Origin: Roseofilum casamattae BLCC-M143
GTDB lineage: Bacteria > Cyanobacteriota > Cyanobacteriia > Cyanobacteriales > Desertifilaceae
Length of the DNA: 64,000 nucleotides
Direction of reading: 5' to 3'
Assembly: GCF_030068455.1 (NCBI RefSeq)
Contig: NZ_JAQOSQ010000012.1
Location: forward strand, 1-64,000
Shown: positions 53,134-62,736 of the stretch, piece after piece
Numbering within the stretch: position 1 is the first letter of the stretch
How the letters are laid out: each line of letters opens with the position of its first letter
Notes under the pieces: model-generated
Told to the model about the DNA's origin: nothing
The model's database searches: none
The model's input: the letters and a program-made list of their open reading frames with translations, nothing else
Position numbers and translations under genes: made by a program

Positions 53134-56100
53134 TTAAGCGATCGTCACTGCTCCAGTTACATTACTAGCCGTTAGTGCAGTGGTTCGTGCCAAGTCGCTA
53201 AAATTACCAATTCCGGTTAAAGTTTCTCCACTGGAGTTGACGATAGACTGTCCGGAAGCAACGCCGACGAAAGCATTATTACCGCCCGTACCAGCCGTCC
53301 CCACATTGATATTTGCTAAACCGGAACTATCCGAATCAATAATCAGAGCTGCAACATTCGATCCGGCAATAGTATTATCAGAAATTACAATTCCCGTACC
53401 AAAACCAATACCACCAGTAATTCCAGTCGATCCATCGAGTAAAATACCTCCATGATTGGCTGCGTTACTAGTATTAGCCGTAGAAATTATATTGTTGGAA
53501 ATCGTTAAGTTACTGGTAACAAAACTACCCACTGCTGCGGCAGCTAAAGCATTTTCGATCTGAATTCCATCCTCGTTAATAATAGTAATTATATTACCTG
53601 CGATCGCGCCAGTAACAATACCAGCCGCATTAATCGCACGACCTCCAACACCAGTGACATTGGCGATCGTATTATTAGTAATATTGACATTACTGGCTCC
53701 CTGAATCCGAATCGCATCTTGATTGGCACCAGTGATGTTGGTAAAAGTGTTGCTGCTAATAGTCAAGTTATCTGTAGCCATACCGCTCCCCGCAGGATGG
53801 TTATTGAAGACTTCAAATATTGCACTACCAGTAGCAATATTTTGGAATGTATTATTTTGAATGGTTGTATTAATCCCTGCACCAACTCCACCTGGATCGA
53901 TTGTAATGGCACCGAGAGGATTACTAGTATTATCAAATGTCAATCCTTGAATGACAACAGCGCCATCACCGGCATTATCCTTAATATTGATTCCGGAAGC
54001 AGCTCCTCCTCCAATAATGGCTCCAGCATCACCAGTTAAAGTAAGCGGTTTACCAATATCTATCAATTCTGAATACGTTCCAGCACGGACGAAAACTTGC
54101 GGAGGTGCGCTATTTTGTCCGCTTGCACCAGCATTAACAACTCCATCGGTAATGCTGCTAAATGCATTAATTCCAACAACCGCTGCACCGCCTTCAACCG
54201 TATCTCCAACCGTCGTATATGCTGGAGCAACGTAAACGAGATCGTTATCATAAATAGTCGCTGTAGCTATATTAGGCGAACCAACCAGATAAGCAGCACT
54301 ATTATTTAAAGTTAACGTAACGTTTTCTTGAGCTTCCTGAACAACATCATCATTAGGCGTAACGATAATGGTTGCTGTAGTTTGCCCTGCGGGAATGGTA
54401 ACCGTGCCGCTTAGAGCTTGGTAGTCAGTTCCGTTTGTCGCTGTCCCGCTTGTCGTGTAGTTTACTGTGAGTGCGGCTGCCGTATTGCCAGTTCGAGTAA
54501 CCGTAAACGTAGCCGTATTTGAACCACTATTTTCTGCGGCAACTCCATCAGTTGTGCTTATTGTAACCGTGGGTTGTGCAGTCGCCGCGCCAATAAAATT
54601 AGCACTAGATAAACTATTAGGATTAACTCCAACCAGAGTCATCAAGGCAATATCGTCATTAGTAAAGCCAGCAACGCCATTGCGCTCGATGTAAATTAAA
54701 GAATCTGTTGTTCCTGTCAGGTAAGTGAGACCAACCTCTGCACCCACACTACCGGGGTTGCCTATATTAACTGGAGGTCCACCAAAGGTAATAGAACTGG
54801 GATCGGGCGGACTTTGAGTCGTATCGAGATCGACATTAGGATAAACGAGCGTTCCTATGTCGATTACATCTTGGTTGACATCAAATCCAAGAATAAAATC
54901 ACCCTCTCCTTGAGTAATTGCCCCTGGCACATTACTGATATTTCCAACATTAGTTAAGCCATTCAAAATAGCAGGAAGATTGTAGAGAAAAACATCTGTT
55001 CCATCACCTGCGCTCGGGCCATTAAAACCAATCAGAGGATTGCTACCAGAACCATTAAAGCCAATGAGAGTATCGGCACCAGAGCCTCCCTCAATAGTAT
55101 CTGCGTCATTTCCACCAATGATTCGATCGTTACCAGTACCACCTAGTAGAGTATCATTCTGATCTCCACCTAGGACTACATCGTTATCATTTCCACCATC
55201 TATGAAATCATGACCTATACCGCCAAAAAGGCTATCTTTTCCTGCTTCACCCTGGATATTATCTTCACCACTGCCACCATCAATAGTATCGCCATCCGCA
55301 CTCTCAGCACCACCAGAAATGCTGTCATTTCCAGCACCACCGAGAATCACATCTCTACCGGAATCATTGGTTCCACCGCGAATCGTATCGTTTCCATCTC
55401 CTCCAATGAGTGTATCTCCAACAGCATTAGCACCTTGGTTTCCACCAAGTAGGCTATCGTTGCCATCGCCACCATCATAGTAGTCTGCTCCAGTCGCTCC
55501 AACTGAAGAACCTAGGCGGCCGATCGTATCGTTACCAGATCCACCATCTACAGTATCGTTACCTTGCACGGCATCATCGCTTGCAGGAATGACGGAGTTG
55601 ACTAAAATAGCATCGACTTCCAGATAATCATCCCCATTACCTCCCAAAATACTATCGTCATCGCGACCGCCAACAACAGTATCGCTACCACCAACCGTAT
55701 CAGCATTGTTAAAGTTAACGCCTGCAAAAATAGTGTCATTTCCGTCTCCACCTTTAATGGTATCGCGACCTAAGACTCCTCCAATCAACAGGTCGTTACC
55801 TTCCAGTCCATCAAGGTTGAGGTCGAAGTTTAAGAGGACTTTGGCTGAGTTAGAGATCTGGTTTGTAGTGGTATCTTTGACGGTGTAATCAAAGCCACCT
55901 GGGTTTAAAATATTGGGAATGAAAGTAATCGTATCGCCAGATAAAGTAGCGGAGTGACCGAATGGATTACTAACCTCCTCAACCACCAGGTTATTGTTCG
56001 GAGAGTCATTAGCCAAGATGTCAGCTGTATTGATGGTGATGGGAACAGTATTACTTTGATTAGCCTGGTTAGGCAGAGAGTCATCACCAGATGTCCCTGT

Positions 56101-58269
56101 TACGGTTGCCGAAAAGCCACTTAATGTATCGGGATTAGCGGTTGGTGCAGTAGCTGGTGCCATTTGCAAAATTGCCTCAGCTAAGGCAAACATATTGGCT
56201 CGCTGGTAACTAGCATTTGTATTGGTGACATTATCATCCTCATCATCTCCGTCAAAGATAGTGTCGCCCGTACTTTTGAGCAATGTTTCAAACTCAGCAG
56301 GAGTCAGTCTGCGATTGAGAGTTTGCGTCGCCAACTGTTGCGCCAAAACTGCCATCCCTGCCACATGAGGTGCTGCTTGCGATGTTCCTGCTGATGATAT
56401 AGCTCCAGTACCTGTAGCACCAGCTCCTGTAATAAATGCTCCTGGTGCAAATACAGTTGTTAGTGTGGGGTGGCGCTGGGAAAATGAAACAATCCGATCT
56501 GCATCTGTGGAATTGTCTTCTGCACCATTTTTCCAGGATATAGGAGTAGGATATGACAGCGGAGGCAAATTAACATTACTGTCATAAACAGCTCCAACTG
56601 ATAGTGAATTTGGGTCGGCGGCAGGATAAGCAACACCTGGCACACTGTTAAAGGGATAAAAACTATTACCAGAGGCTGAAACAACAATTATATTTTCCTG
56701 AGATAATTGTTCGAGTTCATCACTAATCGAGGACTCTACTTCCTGGTCATAATTGCCCGATCCTAATGATAGGTTAACACTGGCAATATTATAGGTTTCA
56801 GCATTGTCAATTACCCATTGCAATCCCTGTTGAATTGCTCCAAATACATGTCCTGGAATTTGATTGGTTGCTTCATCATTACTAAATACCTTGAGATGAA
56901 TAATATTTGCACCCGGTGCTACACCAGGATATTGACTCTCTGAAGAGGCAATAATACTAGAAACGTTGGAGCCATGACCATCATAGTCTGAAGCATCAAG
57001 ATCGTTATCTGCAAAATCTTCACTGTAGGCAATACGATTGGCAAAGGCAGGATGATCTTTATTAATCCCTGTATCCAAGACAACCGCACTGTATCCCGTA
57101 CCATCTATACCATTAAAGCGTACATCTGCCTGGAAACTATCTAAACTAATAAGGGGGCCAGAGACATCTGTGAAAAGTTCAACGGGTAGTTCAGAAATTG
57201 TTGTCGTTATCCCAGGAATTTGGGGCGTAATCCGGGTATTTAGCAGGTAATTGGTAGGGGTATTACTAGTGACGCGGAGACGGTATTGGCCTCCGGAAAG
57301 TTCTCCGGAGATGACGGAGGTATTGTTGGCGAGCTGGCCGTTGAGGACAATGTTACCGTCTTCGTCTAAGACATCGATGGTAGCAACTGCAGTTAGTCCG
57401 GTTAAGGATAACTCGAAGGTGTTGGTTGCGCCTAAACTGAATTTGTAATAGTCTGCGACATCGCTACCTCCGACGCTTTGGGAGAAGGTGCGGGTATCGG
57501 AAGCGAGAGCAATGCTGGTGGCGGTTTCTAGAGTATTGCCGGGATTTGTCTCGATCGCAATCACTTCAGTCGCCGGTGCTAATATTGTCGGTACAGCAAC
57601 TGGCGCGGGAGATGGGGTGCTTCTGGGAGTTGCTTCTGGCGTTGGAGATGGCGATGGCGTAGGGAGATTGCGCAGGCTGTTGGTAAAGTTTTCCGTATTG
57701 AGAATACTGGCATCAATGCCTTGCAGAATACCAATAGTCGCTCCTGTATTGCGATCGCGCACCACTGTATCCGTTCCTTCCTGAGTCAGCAGCAAGGTAT
57801 CGAACGTGACTCCAGCTGCCAAACCAATCTTATCCTGTCCTGGGGTAAAGTCAACGATAACATCTGCGCCACTACTCAAAACAAACACATCTTCTCCCGG
57901 TCCGCCAACCAGGGTATCGTCACCCAAGTCGCCGTGGATTATGTCATTACCGCGATCGCCAGAAACGCGATCGTTGCCTTGTCCGCCATGCACGGAGTCG
58001 TCCCCTTGTCCGCCATATACCGTATCATTACCTAAATTTCCATTAATATAATCTACCCCTGGGTTCCCCACCAAGAGGTCATTATCTTGTCCTCCCCAGA
58101 GACTATCCGCTCCGAAACCGCCGAGGATAACATCATCTCCTTGGTTGCCATAAAGTTCGTCATCTCCGGCATTCCCCGCCATGATATCGGCGCCGGTAAA
58201 TCCCCAAGCGATATCATTTTCCTGGGTCTGAATCATTAAATCGTTGTCTTGGGTTCCTAAACGAATCAT
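53134..58269 (-). CDS. giant RTX / subtilisin-like / Calx-beta / beta-helix protein
   Basis: The protein has 1711 residues in this order: RTX Ca2+-binding nonapeptides (about 25-140), a Pro-rich linker (205-235), a pre-peptidase domain (about 240-345), an S8 protease with Asp399, His432 and Ser630 (LDTGI, GHGS, GTSQAAPH), a cadherin-like unit (about 705-810), a second RTX block (823-1070), a 'bluetail' domain, one Calx-beta (about 1231-1340), and a right-handed beta-helix to the end. No Sec signal. RTX repeats imply type I secretion, but they are not C-terminal. Probably an extracellular or surface protease. Confidence 0.92.
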   Translation of the reverse strand: MIRLGTQDNDLMIQTQENDIAWGFTGADIMAGNAGDDELYGNQGDDVILGGFGADSLWGGQDNDLLVGNPGVDYINGNLGNDTVYGGQGDDSVHGGQGNDRVSGDRGNDIIHGDLGDDTLVGGPGEDVFVLSSGADVIVDFTPGQDKIGLAAGVTFDTLLLTQEGTDTVVRDRNTGATIGILQGIDASILNTENFTNSLRNLPTPSPSPTPEATPRSTPSPAPVAVPTILAPATEVIAIETNPGNTLETATSIALASDTRTFSQSVGGSDVADYYKFSLGATNTFELSLTGLTAVATIDVLDEDGNIVLNGQLANNTSVISGELSGGQYRLRVTSNTPTNYLLNTRITPQIPGITTTISELPVELFTDVSGPLISLDSFQADVRFNGIDGTGYSAVVLDTGINKDHPAFANRIAYSEDFADNDLDASDYDGHGSNVSSIIASSESQYPGVAPGANIIHLKVFSNDEATNQIPGHVFGAIQQGLQWVIDNAETYNIASVNLSLGSGNYDQEVESSISDELEQLSQENIIVVSASGNSFYPFNSVPGVAYPAADPNSLSVGAVYDSNVNLPPLSYPTPISWKNGAEDNSTDADRIVSFSQRHPTLTTVFAPGAFITGAGATGTGAISSAGTSQAAPHVAGMAVLAQQLATQTLNRRLTPAEFETLLKSTGDTIFDGDDEDDNVTNTNASYQRANMFALAEAILQMAPATAPTANPDTLSGFSATVTGTSGDDSLPNQANQSNTVPITINTADILANDSPNNNLVVEEVSNPFGHSATLSGDTITFIPNILNPGGFDYTVKDTTTNQISNSAKVLLNFDLNLDGLEGNDLLIGGVLGRDTIKGGDGNDTIFAGVNFNNADTVGGSDTVVGGRDDDSILGGNGDDYLEVDAILVNSVIPASDDAVQGNDTVDGGSGNDTIGRLGSSVGATGADYYDGGDGNDSLLGGNQGANAVGDTLIGGDGNDTIRGGTNDSGRDVILGGAGNDSISGGAESADGDTIDGGSGEDNIQGEAGKDSLFGGIGHDFIDGGNDNDVVLGGDQNDTLLGGTGNDRIIGGNDADTIEGGSGADTLIGFNGSGSNPLIGFNGPSAGDGTDVFLYNLPAILNGLTNVGNISNVPGAITQGEGDFILGFDVNQDVIDIGTLVYPNVDLDTTQSPPDPSSITFGGPPVNIGNPGSVGAEVGLTYLTGTTDSLIYIERNGVAGFTNDDIALMTLVGVNPNSLSSANFIGAATAQPTVTISTTDGVAAENSGSNTATFTVTRTGNTAAALTVNYTTSGTATNGTDYQALSGTVTIPAGQTTATIIVTPNDDVVQEAQENVTLTLNNSAAYLVGSPNIATATIYDNDLVYVAPAYTTVGDTVEGGAAVVGINAFSSITDGVVNAGASGQNSAPPQVFVRAGTYSELIDIGKPLTLTGDAGAIIGGGAASGINIKDNAGDGAVVIQGLTFDNTSNPLGAITIDPGGVGAGINTTIQNNTFQNIATGSAIFEVFNNHPAGSGMATDNLTISSNTFTNITGANQDAIRIQGASNVNITNNTIANVTGVGGRAINAAGIVTGAIAGNIITIINEDGIQIENALAAAAVGSFVTSNLTISNNIISTANTSNAANHGGILLDGSTGITGGIGFGTGIVISDNTIAGSNVAALIIDSDSSGLANINVGTAGTGGNNAFVGVASGQSIVNSSGETLTGIGNFSDLARTTALTASNVTGAVTIA

Positions 58270-58424
58270 GGGTAGAGCCTGTGGATATTAGGTAGTAATT
58301 GGCACGAATTTAAAAGAGGTGAACCCCAATCGGTCATTCACCTCATTGCCGAGAACTTTGCGTCTCTGCAAACCTTAGATCTGTAGTTTTATGTGTACCA
58401 CTATTCTATATTTTGTGTCAACAC
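58270..58424. other. gap between asnS and the RTX gene
   Basis: About 155 nt with no gene. It should contain the RTX gene's promoter, reading leftward. No ribosome site beyond a weak GGAGA-like stretch was found near the RTX start. Confidence 0.3.
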
Positions 58425-58471
58425 GAAAAATTGCTCCATTGCCCTGGAGAGAGCGAGAAACAATGGAGCAA
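58425..58471 (-). terminator. rho-independent terminator of asnS
   Basis: TTGCTCCATTG (58431-58441) pairs with CAATGGAGCAA (58461-58471), a perfect 11-bp stem with a 19-nt loop. On the minus strand the stem runs into a five-T tract (plus strand AAAAA at 58426-58430). It lies 60 nt beyond the asnS stop. Confidence 0.75.
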
Positions 58472-58530
58472 GGGTTCAATATGGGTATGGCGATTTGTGC
58501 TAGACCATGAGGAATAGTACGCGATCTATC

Positions 58531-59919
58531 TTAAAAGTCCAAACTTTCGGGAGCGCGGGGGAAGGGAATTACATCGCGGATATTACCCATTCCGGTCATA
58601 AACTGGACTAAGCGCTCGAAACCCAAACCAAAGCCAGCATGGGGAACTGTACCGAAGCGTCGCAGATCCAGATACCACCATAACTCTTCTGGATTAATAT
58701 CGTGCGATCGCATTCTCGCTTCCAGTACGTCTAACCGTTCTTCCCGTTGCGCGCCGCCAATAATTTCGCCGATATTGGGAGCGAGCACGTCCATAGCGCG
58801 CACGGTTTTCTCATCTTCGCTTACGCGCATGTAAAAGGCTTTGATCTCAATCGGATAATCCGTGACAATTACCGGTTTCTTAAACAGCTTTTCTGCTAAA
58901 TAGCGCTCGTGTTCCGACTGGAGATCCAAACCCCATTTTACCGGAAACTCGAATTTATCGGGTGCTTTTTCCAAGAGGGCGATCGCATCGGTATACGTCA
59001 CCCGTTCAAACTCGTTATTGATAATATTATCCGCCGTCGCCAAAACCGTGTCGTTAATCCGCTTATTGAAAAACTCCATATCCTCCGGACAGGCTTCCAG
59101 CACTGACTTAAAGGCGAACTTGAGAAACTGTTCCGCTAAGTCCATATTGCCTTCCAAGTCGCAAAAGGCCATCTCCGGTTCGATCATCCAAAACTCGGCT
59201 AAATGGCGAGAAGTATTGGAATTTTCCGCGCGAAATGTCGGGCCGAACGTATAGACATTACCAAAGGCCATGGCCATCACTTCCGCTTCCAGTTGTCCGC
59301 TGACGGTGAGATAAGCCGGTTTGCCAAAAAAGTCTTGGGAATAATCCACCGCTTGCTTATCGCCGCGCGGCACATTTTGCAGATCCAGACTGGTGACTGC
59401 CAGCAGTTCCCCCGCTCCTTCGCAGTCATTCCCCGTAATAATGGGCGTGTGTACCCACAAGAAACCTCGTTCTTGAAAAAACTGGTGAACGGCTGCCGCA
59501 CAGGCATTGCGGACGCGGAAAACTGCCCCTAAGGTATTGGTTCGCGATCGCCAATGGGCGATCGTGCGCAAATACTCAAACGAGTGACGTTTCTTTTGCA
59601 GCGGATAGGTTTCGTCCGCCTCGCCAAACACTGTCACCTGCGCTGCCTTCAACTCCACCCGCTGTCCTTTTGCCGGAGACTCCACCAGCTCTCCTTCCAC
59701 TTCCACCGACGCGCCAGTCGTCAGGGTTTTCAGAATTTGCTCGTACTCCGGATAATCTCCATTCAGGACAATTTGCAAATTCGCCAAACTCGAGCCATCA
59801 TTCACCTCCAGAAACGAAAACCCTTTCGACTCCCGCTTCGTCCGTATCCATCCCTGCACCCTCGTACTATCTCCAGGGTTGCCTTGGCGCAAGATCTCAG
59901 CAATGCGTTTCGTTTCCAT
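58531..59919 (-). CDS. asnS: asparaginyl-tRNA synthetase
   Basis: The protein has 462 residues, the normal length. An OB-fold anticodon domain ([24 protein letters not shown]) is followed by the class II core: [23 protein letters not shown] (motif 1-2 region), [24 protein letters not shown] (motif 2) and [13 protein letters not shown] (motif 3). It charges tRNA-Asn. No tRNA-Asn is in the window. Confidence 0.96.
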   Translation of the reverse strand: METKRIAEILRQGNPGDSTRVQGWIRTKRESKGFSFLEVNDGSSLANLQIVLNGDYPEYEQILKTLTTGASVEVEGELVESPAKGQRVELKAAQVTVFGEADETYPLQKKRHSFEYLRTIAHWRSRTNTLGAVFRVRNACAAAVHQFFQERGFLWVHTPIITGNDCEGAGELLAVTSLDLQNVPRGDKQAVDYSQDFFGKPAYLTVSGQLEAEVMAMAFGNVYTFGPTFRAENSNTSRHLAEFWMIEPEMAFCDLEGNMDLAEQFLKFAFKSVLEACPEDMEFFNKRINDTVLATADNIINNEFERVTYTDAIALLEKAPDKFEFPVKWGLDLQSEHERYLAEKLFKKPVIVTDYPIEIKAFYMRVSEDEKTVRAMDVLAPNIGEIIGGAQREERLDVLEARMRSHDINPEELWWYLDLRRFGTVPHAGFGLGFERLVQFMTGMGNIRDVIPFPRAPESLDF

Positions 59920-59948
59920 ACCTTCTGCTCTTCTTTTGAATATTCTCT

Positions 59949-60012
59949 AGAAACTTGGTTTCTCCCAGCGATTCTGTTCCCTTCTTGAGGTAGAGTTAGA
60001 AACCCGGTTTCT
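59949..60012. repeat. dispersed palindromic repeat, full copy C
   Basis: AGAAACTTGGTTTCT at 59949-59963 and AGAAACCCGGTTTCT at 59998-60012 flank a spacer with TTCTTGAGGTAGAG. The left arm has diverged by compensating changes (CTTGG is still palindromic at its ends). It fills the gap between asnS and moaD. Confidence 0.8.
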
Positions 60013-60026
60013 CTCGTCGAGTTTCT

Positions 60027-60290
60027 TTATCCTCCACTAACTGGGGGAATTAAGACCACTTCATCTCCATTGTGCATCGGAGTTTCCCCATCGACAAATT
60101 GGAGATTAATGCCAAAACGAGTAATACTTTGCCACTTCTCCAGTTTCGGGTATTCGGCGATCGCGCGCTGCAATACATGACTGACGGGAGTATTCGCCGG
60201 AAATTCCCAGTGTAACTCCGATACGCCATAGGTCTCTTGATAAATCGCAAACAACTTAACCGTTATGTGGATAGAGTCAGCAGTCATCAT
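60027..60290 (-). CDS. moaD: MoaD/ThiS-type sulfur carrier
   Basis: The protein has 87 residues ending in Gly-Gly (PPVSGG), the site of adenylation and thiocarboxylation. The fold segments are ITVKLFAIYQETYGVSELHW and NGDEVVLIPP. MoaD with MoaE adds the dithiolene sulfurs of molybdopterin. It may be cotranscribed with crtR, whose stop lies only 10 nt upstream on the same strand. A cysO-like or ThiS role is less likely by sequence. Confidence 0.85.
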   Translation of the reverse strand: MMTADSIHITVKLFAIYQETYGVSELHWEFPANTPVSHVLQRAIAEYPKLEKWQSITRFGINLQFVDGETPMHNGDEVVLIPPVSGG

Positions 60291-60299
60291 TACTGGCGT

Positions 60300-61214
60300 T
60301 TACTTTTCCTTACTCTCCGACTTACCATGGCCGCCGAAGCGAATGCCGATAAAGACATCGTAGAGAAAACTACCAAAGCTTTGTTTCTCTAATAATCCCA
60401 AAGTTTGCGTGCATCCTTTTTTATCGAGTAAAGGCTTCATCACTCGATAGGATTTTTCGTAATAGTACCAGGGAATTGAGGGCCAAAGATGATGAACTAA
60501 ATGATAGTTTTGTCCGAAAATCAGTAAGTTTAGAATCGGACTGGGATAGACTCTGGCATTTTTCCAGCGCGCCGTTTCGTGGAACGGGCGATGGGGCAGA
60601 TAATCGAAGAATAAACCCAAGGCTAATCCGACAATACCGCTGGGGACAAACCAATAGTTCATCACGTAGCTGAGAAAACCCCAGTGATAGGCGCAAGCGA
60701 CGATCGCCACTAATACCAAGCGACTGAGAAACCATTCCAGCAGTTCATTTTTGCGCCAGAGTTTGCGTTGGAAAAAGTAGATTTCGTGATAGAAAAATCG
60801 GGCATTGATCAGCCACAGCGGACCTCCGGTAGACACGAAGTGATCGGGGTCGTTTTCCGGATCGTTGACGTTGGCATGGTGCTGCAAGTGAACTCGGGTA
60901 AACACTGGGAAAGCAAACCCGAGCATGAGGGCGCTACCATGGCCGAGAATTGCGTTGATGAGGCGATCGCGATGAGCCGAGTTATGAGATGCATCATGAA
61001 TGATTGTTCCGGCAAAATGCAGGGCAAGAATGCTCTGACCGAAGGAGAGCCAATGAGGCCAACCTCCCCACCAATATCCCCATACTGACAGTCCAATTAA
61101 AATTAGAGCTGCCAAAAACATGAAGACATTGATATTGAAAAATGTCTCCGGTGGGTTGAGCAGCTCCTTGGGGACGGTCAGGGGGATGTGCGCCTGTGCC
61201 TCTGACACCATCAT
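60300..61214 (-). CDS. crtR: beta-carotene hydroxylase CrtR
   Basis: The protein has 304 residues. Membrane di-iron hydroxylase with His boxes HDASHNSAHRD, HLQHH and HRPFHE plus NYHLVHHLWP. Strong identity pattern to cyanobacterial CrtR (GHGSALMLGFAFPVFTRVHLQHH, FDYLPHRPFHE). It hydroxylates beta-carotene rings to zeaxanthin, or myxoxanthophyll precursors. Several membrane spans; the start at 61214 is one of two adjacent ATGs. Confidence 0.93.
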   Translation of the reverse strand: MMVSEAQAHIPLTVPKELLNPPETFFNINVFMFLAALILIGLSVWGYWWGGWPHWLSFGQSILALHFAGTIIHDASHNSAHRDRLINAILGHGSALMLGFAFPVFTRVHLQHHANVNDPENDPDHFVSTGGPLWLINARFFYHEIYFFQRKLWRKNELLEWFLSRLVLVAIVACAYHWGFLSYVMNYWFVPSGIVGLALGLFFDYLPHRPFHETARWKNARVYPSPILNLLIFGQNYHLVHHLWPSIPWYYYEKSYRVMKPLLDKKGCTQTLGLLEKQSFGSFLYDVFIGIRFGGHGKSESKEK

Positions 61215-61454
61215 GCTATCCGATACTCCTTACGCTTCATCTAAGTAGGCCTTTCGGTAGTATAGGGGATGAGGCGCAAATAATAAAGTTTTGTAACATC
61301 AACTCATTTGATGGAATTGGCTCGGGAGAGGCGATCGCCCTTATCGTAAGATAGTCAGAGTTCCAGTTCGATGAGAAACAGCGATCGCGCGAACTGACAT
61401 TAACGGCTGAATGATTAACAATAAATTCTCGACCATCAACTGTCAACTGCGGCC

Positions 61455-62678
61455 ATGAGTTTCTGGTTATTCTTATTTCCCCATCTTTTATTGGCGTGGG
61501 GAACCGGGTATGGAGAGCCAGGCTTCTCCTTTAATCATTTCTCGGATAATGCCTCGAGTAGTCTCTCTCATCATACTGCTACAGCGCTGCCTGAAGTCAG
61601 AATAGAAGGGAGAGCGGTTTCCGGTTGGTTCACCCGAGAAGGACTGGTGTCGCAACCGGGATTAACTCGCTTTACTCATGCCAGTTTCGGCAGCGAGCGA
61701 CTCGACGAGCATTTGGGATGGTATTCCCATCAAGTTGCCTGGCACGGGCCGCCCGATATCCTGATTGTGGGGAGTTCTCGCGCTCTGCAAGGGGTTGACC
61801 CCATAGCGCTGAGACAAGCTTTGGGCGATCGCGGTTTCGGACAGTTGAGCGTTTATAATTTTGGGATTAATGGAGCCACGGCGCAAGTGATAGACTTGTT
61901 GTTGCGCGAGATTCTCAACCGGGAACAGCTTCCCCGTTTAATTCTCTGGGCCGATGGGGTGCGGGCGTTTAATAGCGGACGGCGCGATCGCACTTACGAA
62001 AGCATTATTGATTCTCAAGGATACCGTCTTTTGCGCACCGGAATTCGCCCGCAAGTACCTCGGTTCTCTCCTTCCTCACACCAGTGTTACGATGCTCCCC
62101 TGTCCTCCACAGATATTTCCTTAATCTCGGAAAGCTTAAGTACTCCCTGTCTGCTCCCTCCCATTTCTCAACGACACCAAGCGTCTTTATGGGACAAAGC
62201 GATCGCCAACTTACAAGCCTATCGCCCCCTCAACCAACTGACGCCGTTAGGATTTTTACCCGTCCCAGACATCTTCGATCCGCAAACCTACTATACCCAG
62301 CATCCGCGCATTGCCGGCCAGTTTGATGGAGATTATACGCAATTTTCCTTACAAGGCAAACAGGCGATCGCCCTTTCGCGACTGCTTCCTTATCTGCAAC
62401 AGCGCCAAATTCCGATCGTTTATGTCAATCTTCCCGTAACTCTCGACTATCTCGATCCGGTGCGACTCGCTCGCGAGCGCGAGTTTCATCAAATGCTACA
62501 ATTATATCGGCGCGATCGGGGATTAAATGTAGTTAATTTAGTTACAGCAGAACTCGCTCACTTAGCCGCTCCTAGATATTTCGCCGATCCCAGTCACATT
62601 AACCAATATGGCGCGATCGCGGTGGCTCGGCAACTGGCTAAAATGGAAGAGATTCCCTGGCCTGAAGGCGATCGGTAA
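61455..62678 (+). CDS. SGNH-hydrolase-like exported protein
   Basis: The protein has 407 residues. An N-terminal hydrophobic signal or anchor (SFWLFLFPHLLLAWGTG) is followed by VGSSRALQGVDP (nucleophile Ser near 106), YNFGINGATAQVIDLLLREI and DPSHINQYGAIAV near 378 with the Asp-x-x-His dyad. This pattern belongs to SGNH/GDSL-type or AlgX-like acyl-modifying proteins. Substrate unknown. It lies 58 nt upstream of the acyl-adenylate ligase and is probably cotranscribed with it. Confidence 0.75.
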   Translation: MSFWLFLFPHLLLAWGTGYGEPGFSFNHFSDNASSSLSHHTATALPEVRIEGRAVSGWFTREGLVSQPGLTRFTHASFGSERLDEHLGWYSHQVAWHGPPDILIVGSSRALQGVDPIALRQALGDRGFGQLSVYNFGINGATAQVIDLLLREILNREQLPRLILWADGVRAFNSGRRDRTYESIIDSQGYRLLRTGIRPQVPRFSPSSHQCYDAPLSSTDISLISESLSTPCLLPPISQRHQASLWDKAIANLQAYRPLNQLTPLGFLPVPDIFDPQTYYTQHPRIAGQFDGDYTQFSLQGKQAIALSRLLPYLQQRQIPIVYVNLPVTLDYLDPVRLAREREFHQMLQLYRRDRGLNVVNLVTAELAHLAAPRYFADPSHINQYGAIAVARQLAKMEEIPWPEGDR

Positions 62679-62736
62679 TGGGTAGATTGAAGAGGCGAAG
62701 GCAGCGGCTCCATAACCAATTTTGTGAGAATAAATT

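Noticed and set aside
55060-55800. Repetitive DNA in the RTX gene as CRISPR or satellite
   Set aside because: It is the codon-level echo of GGxGxD nonapeptides in an intact reading frame.
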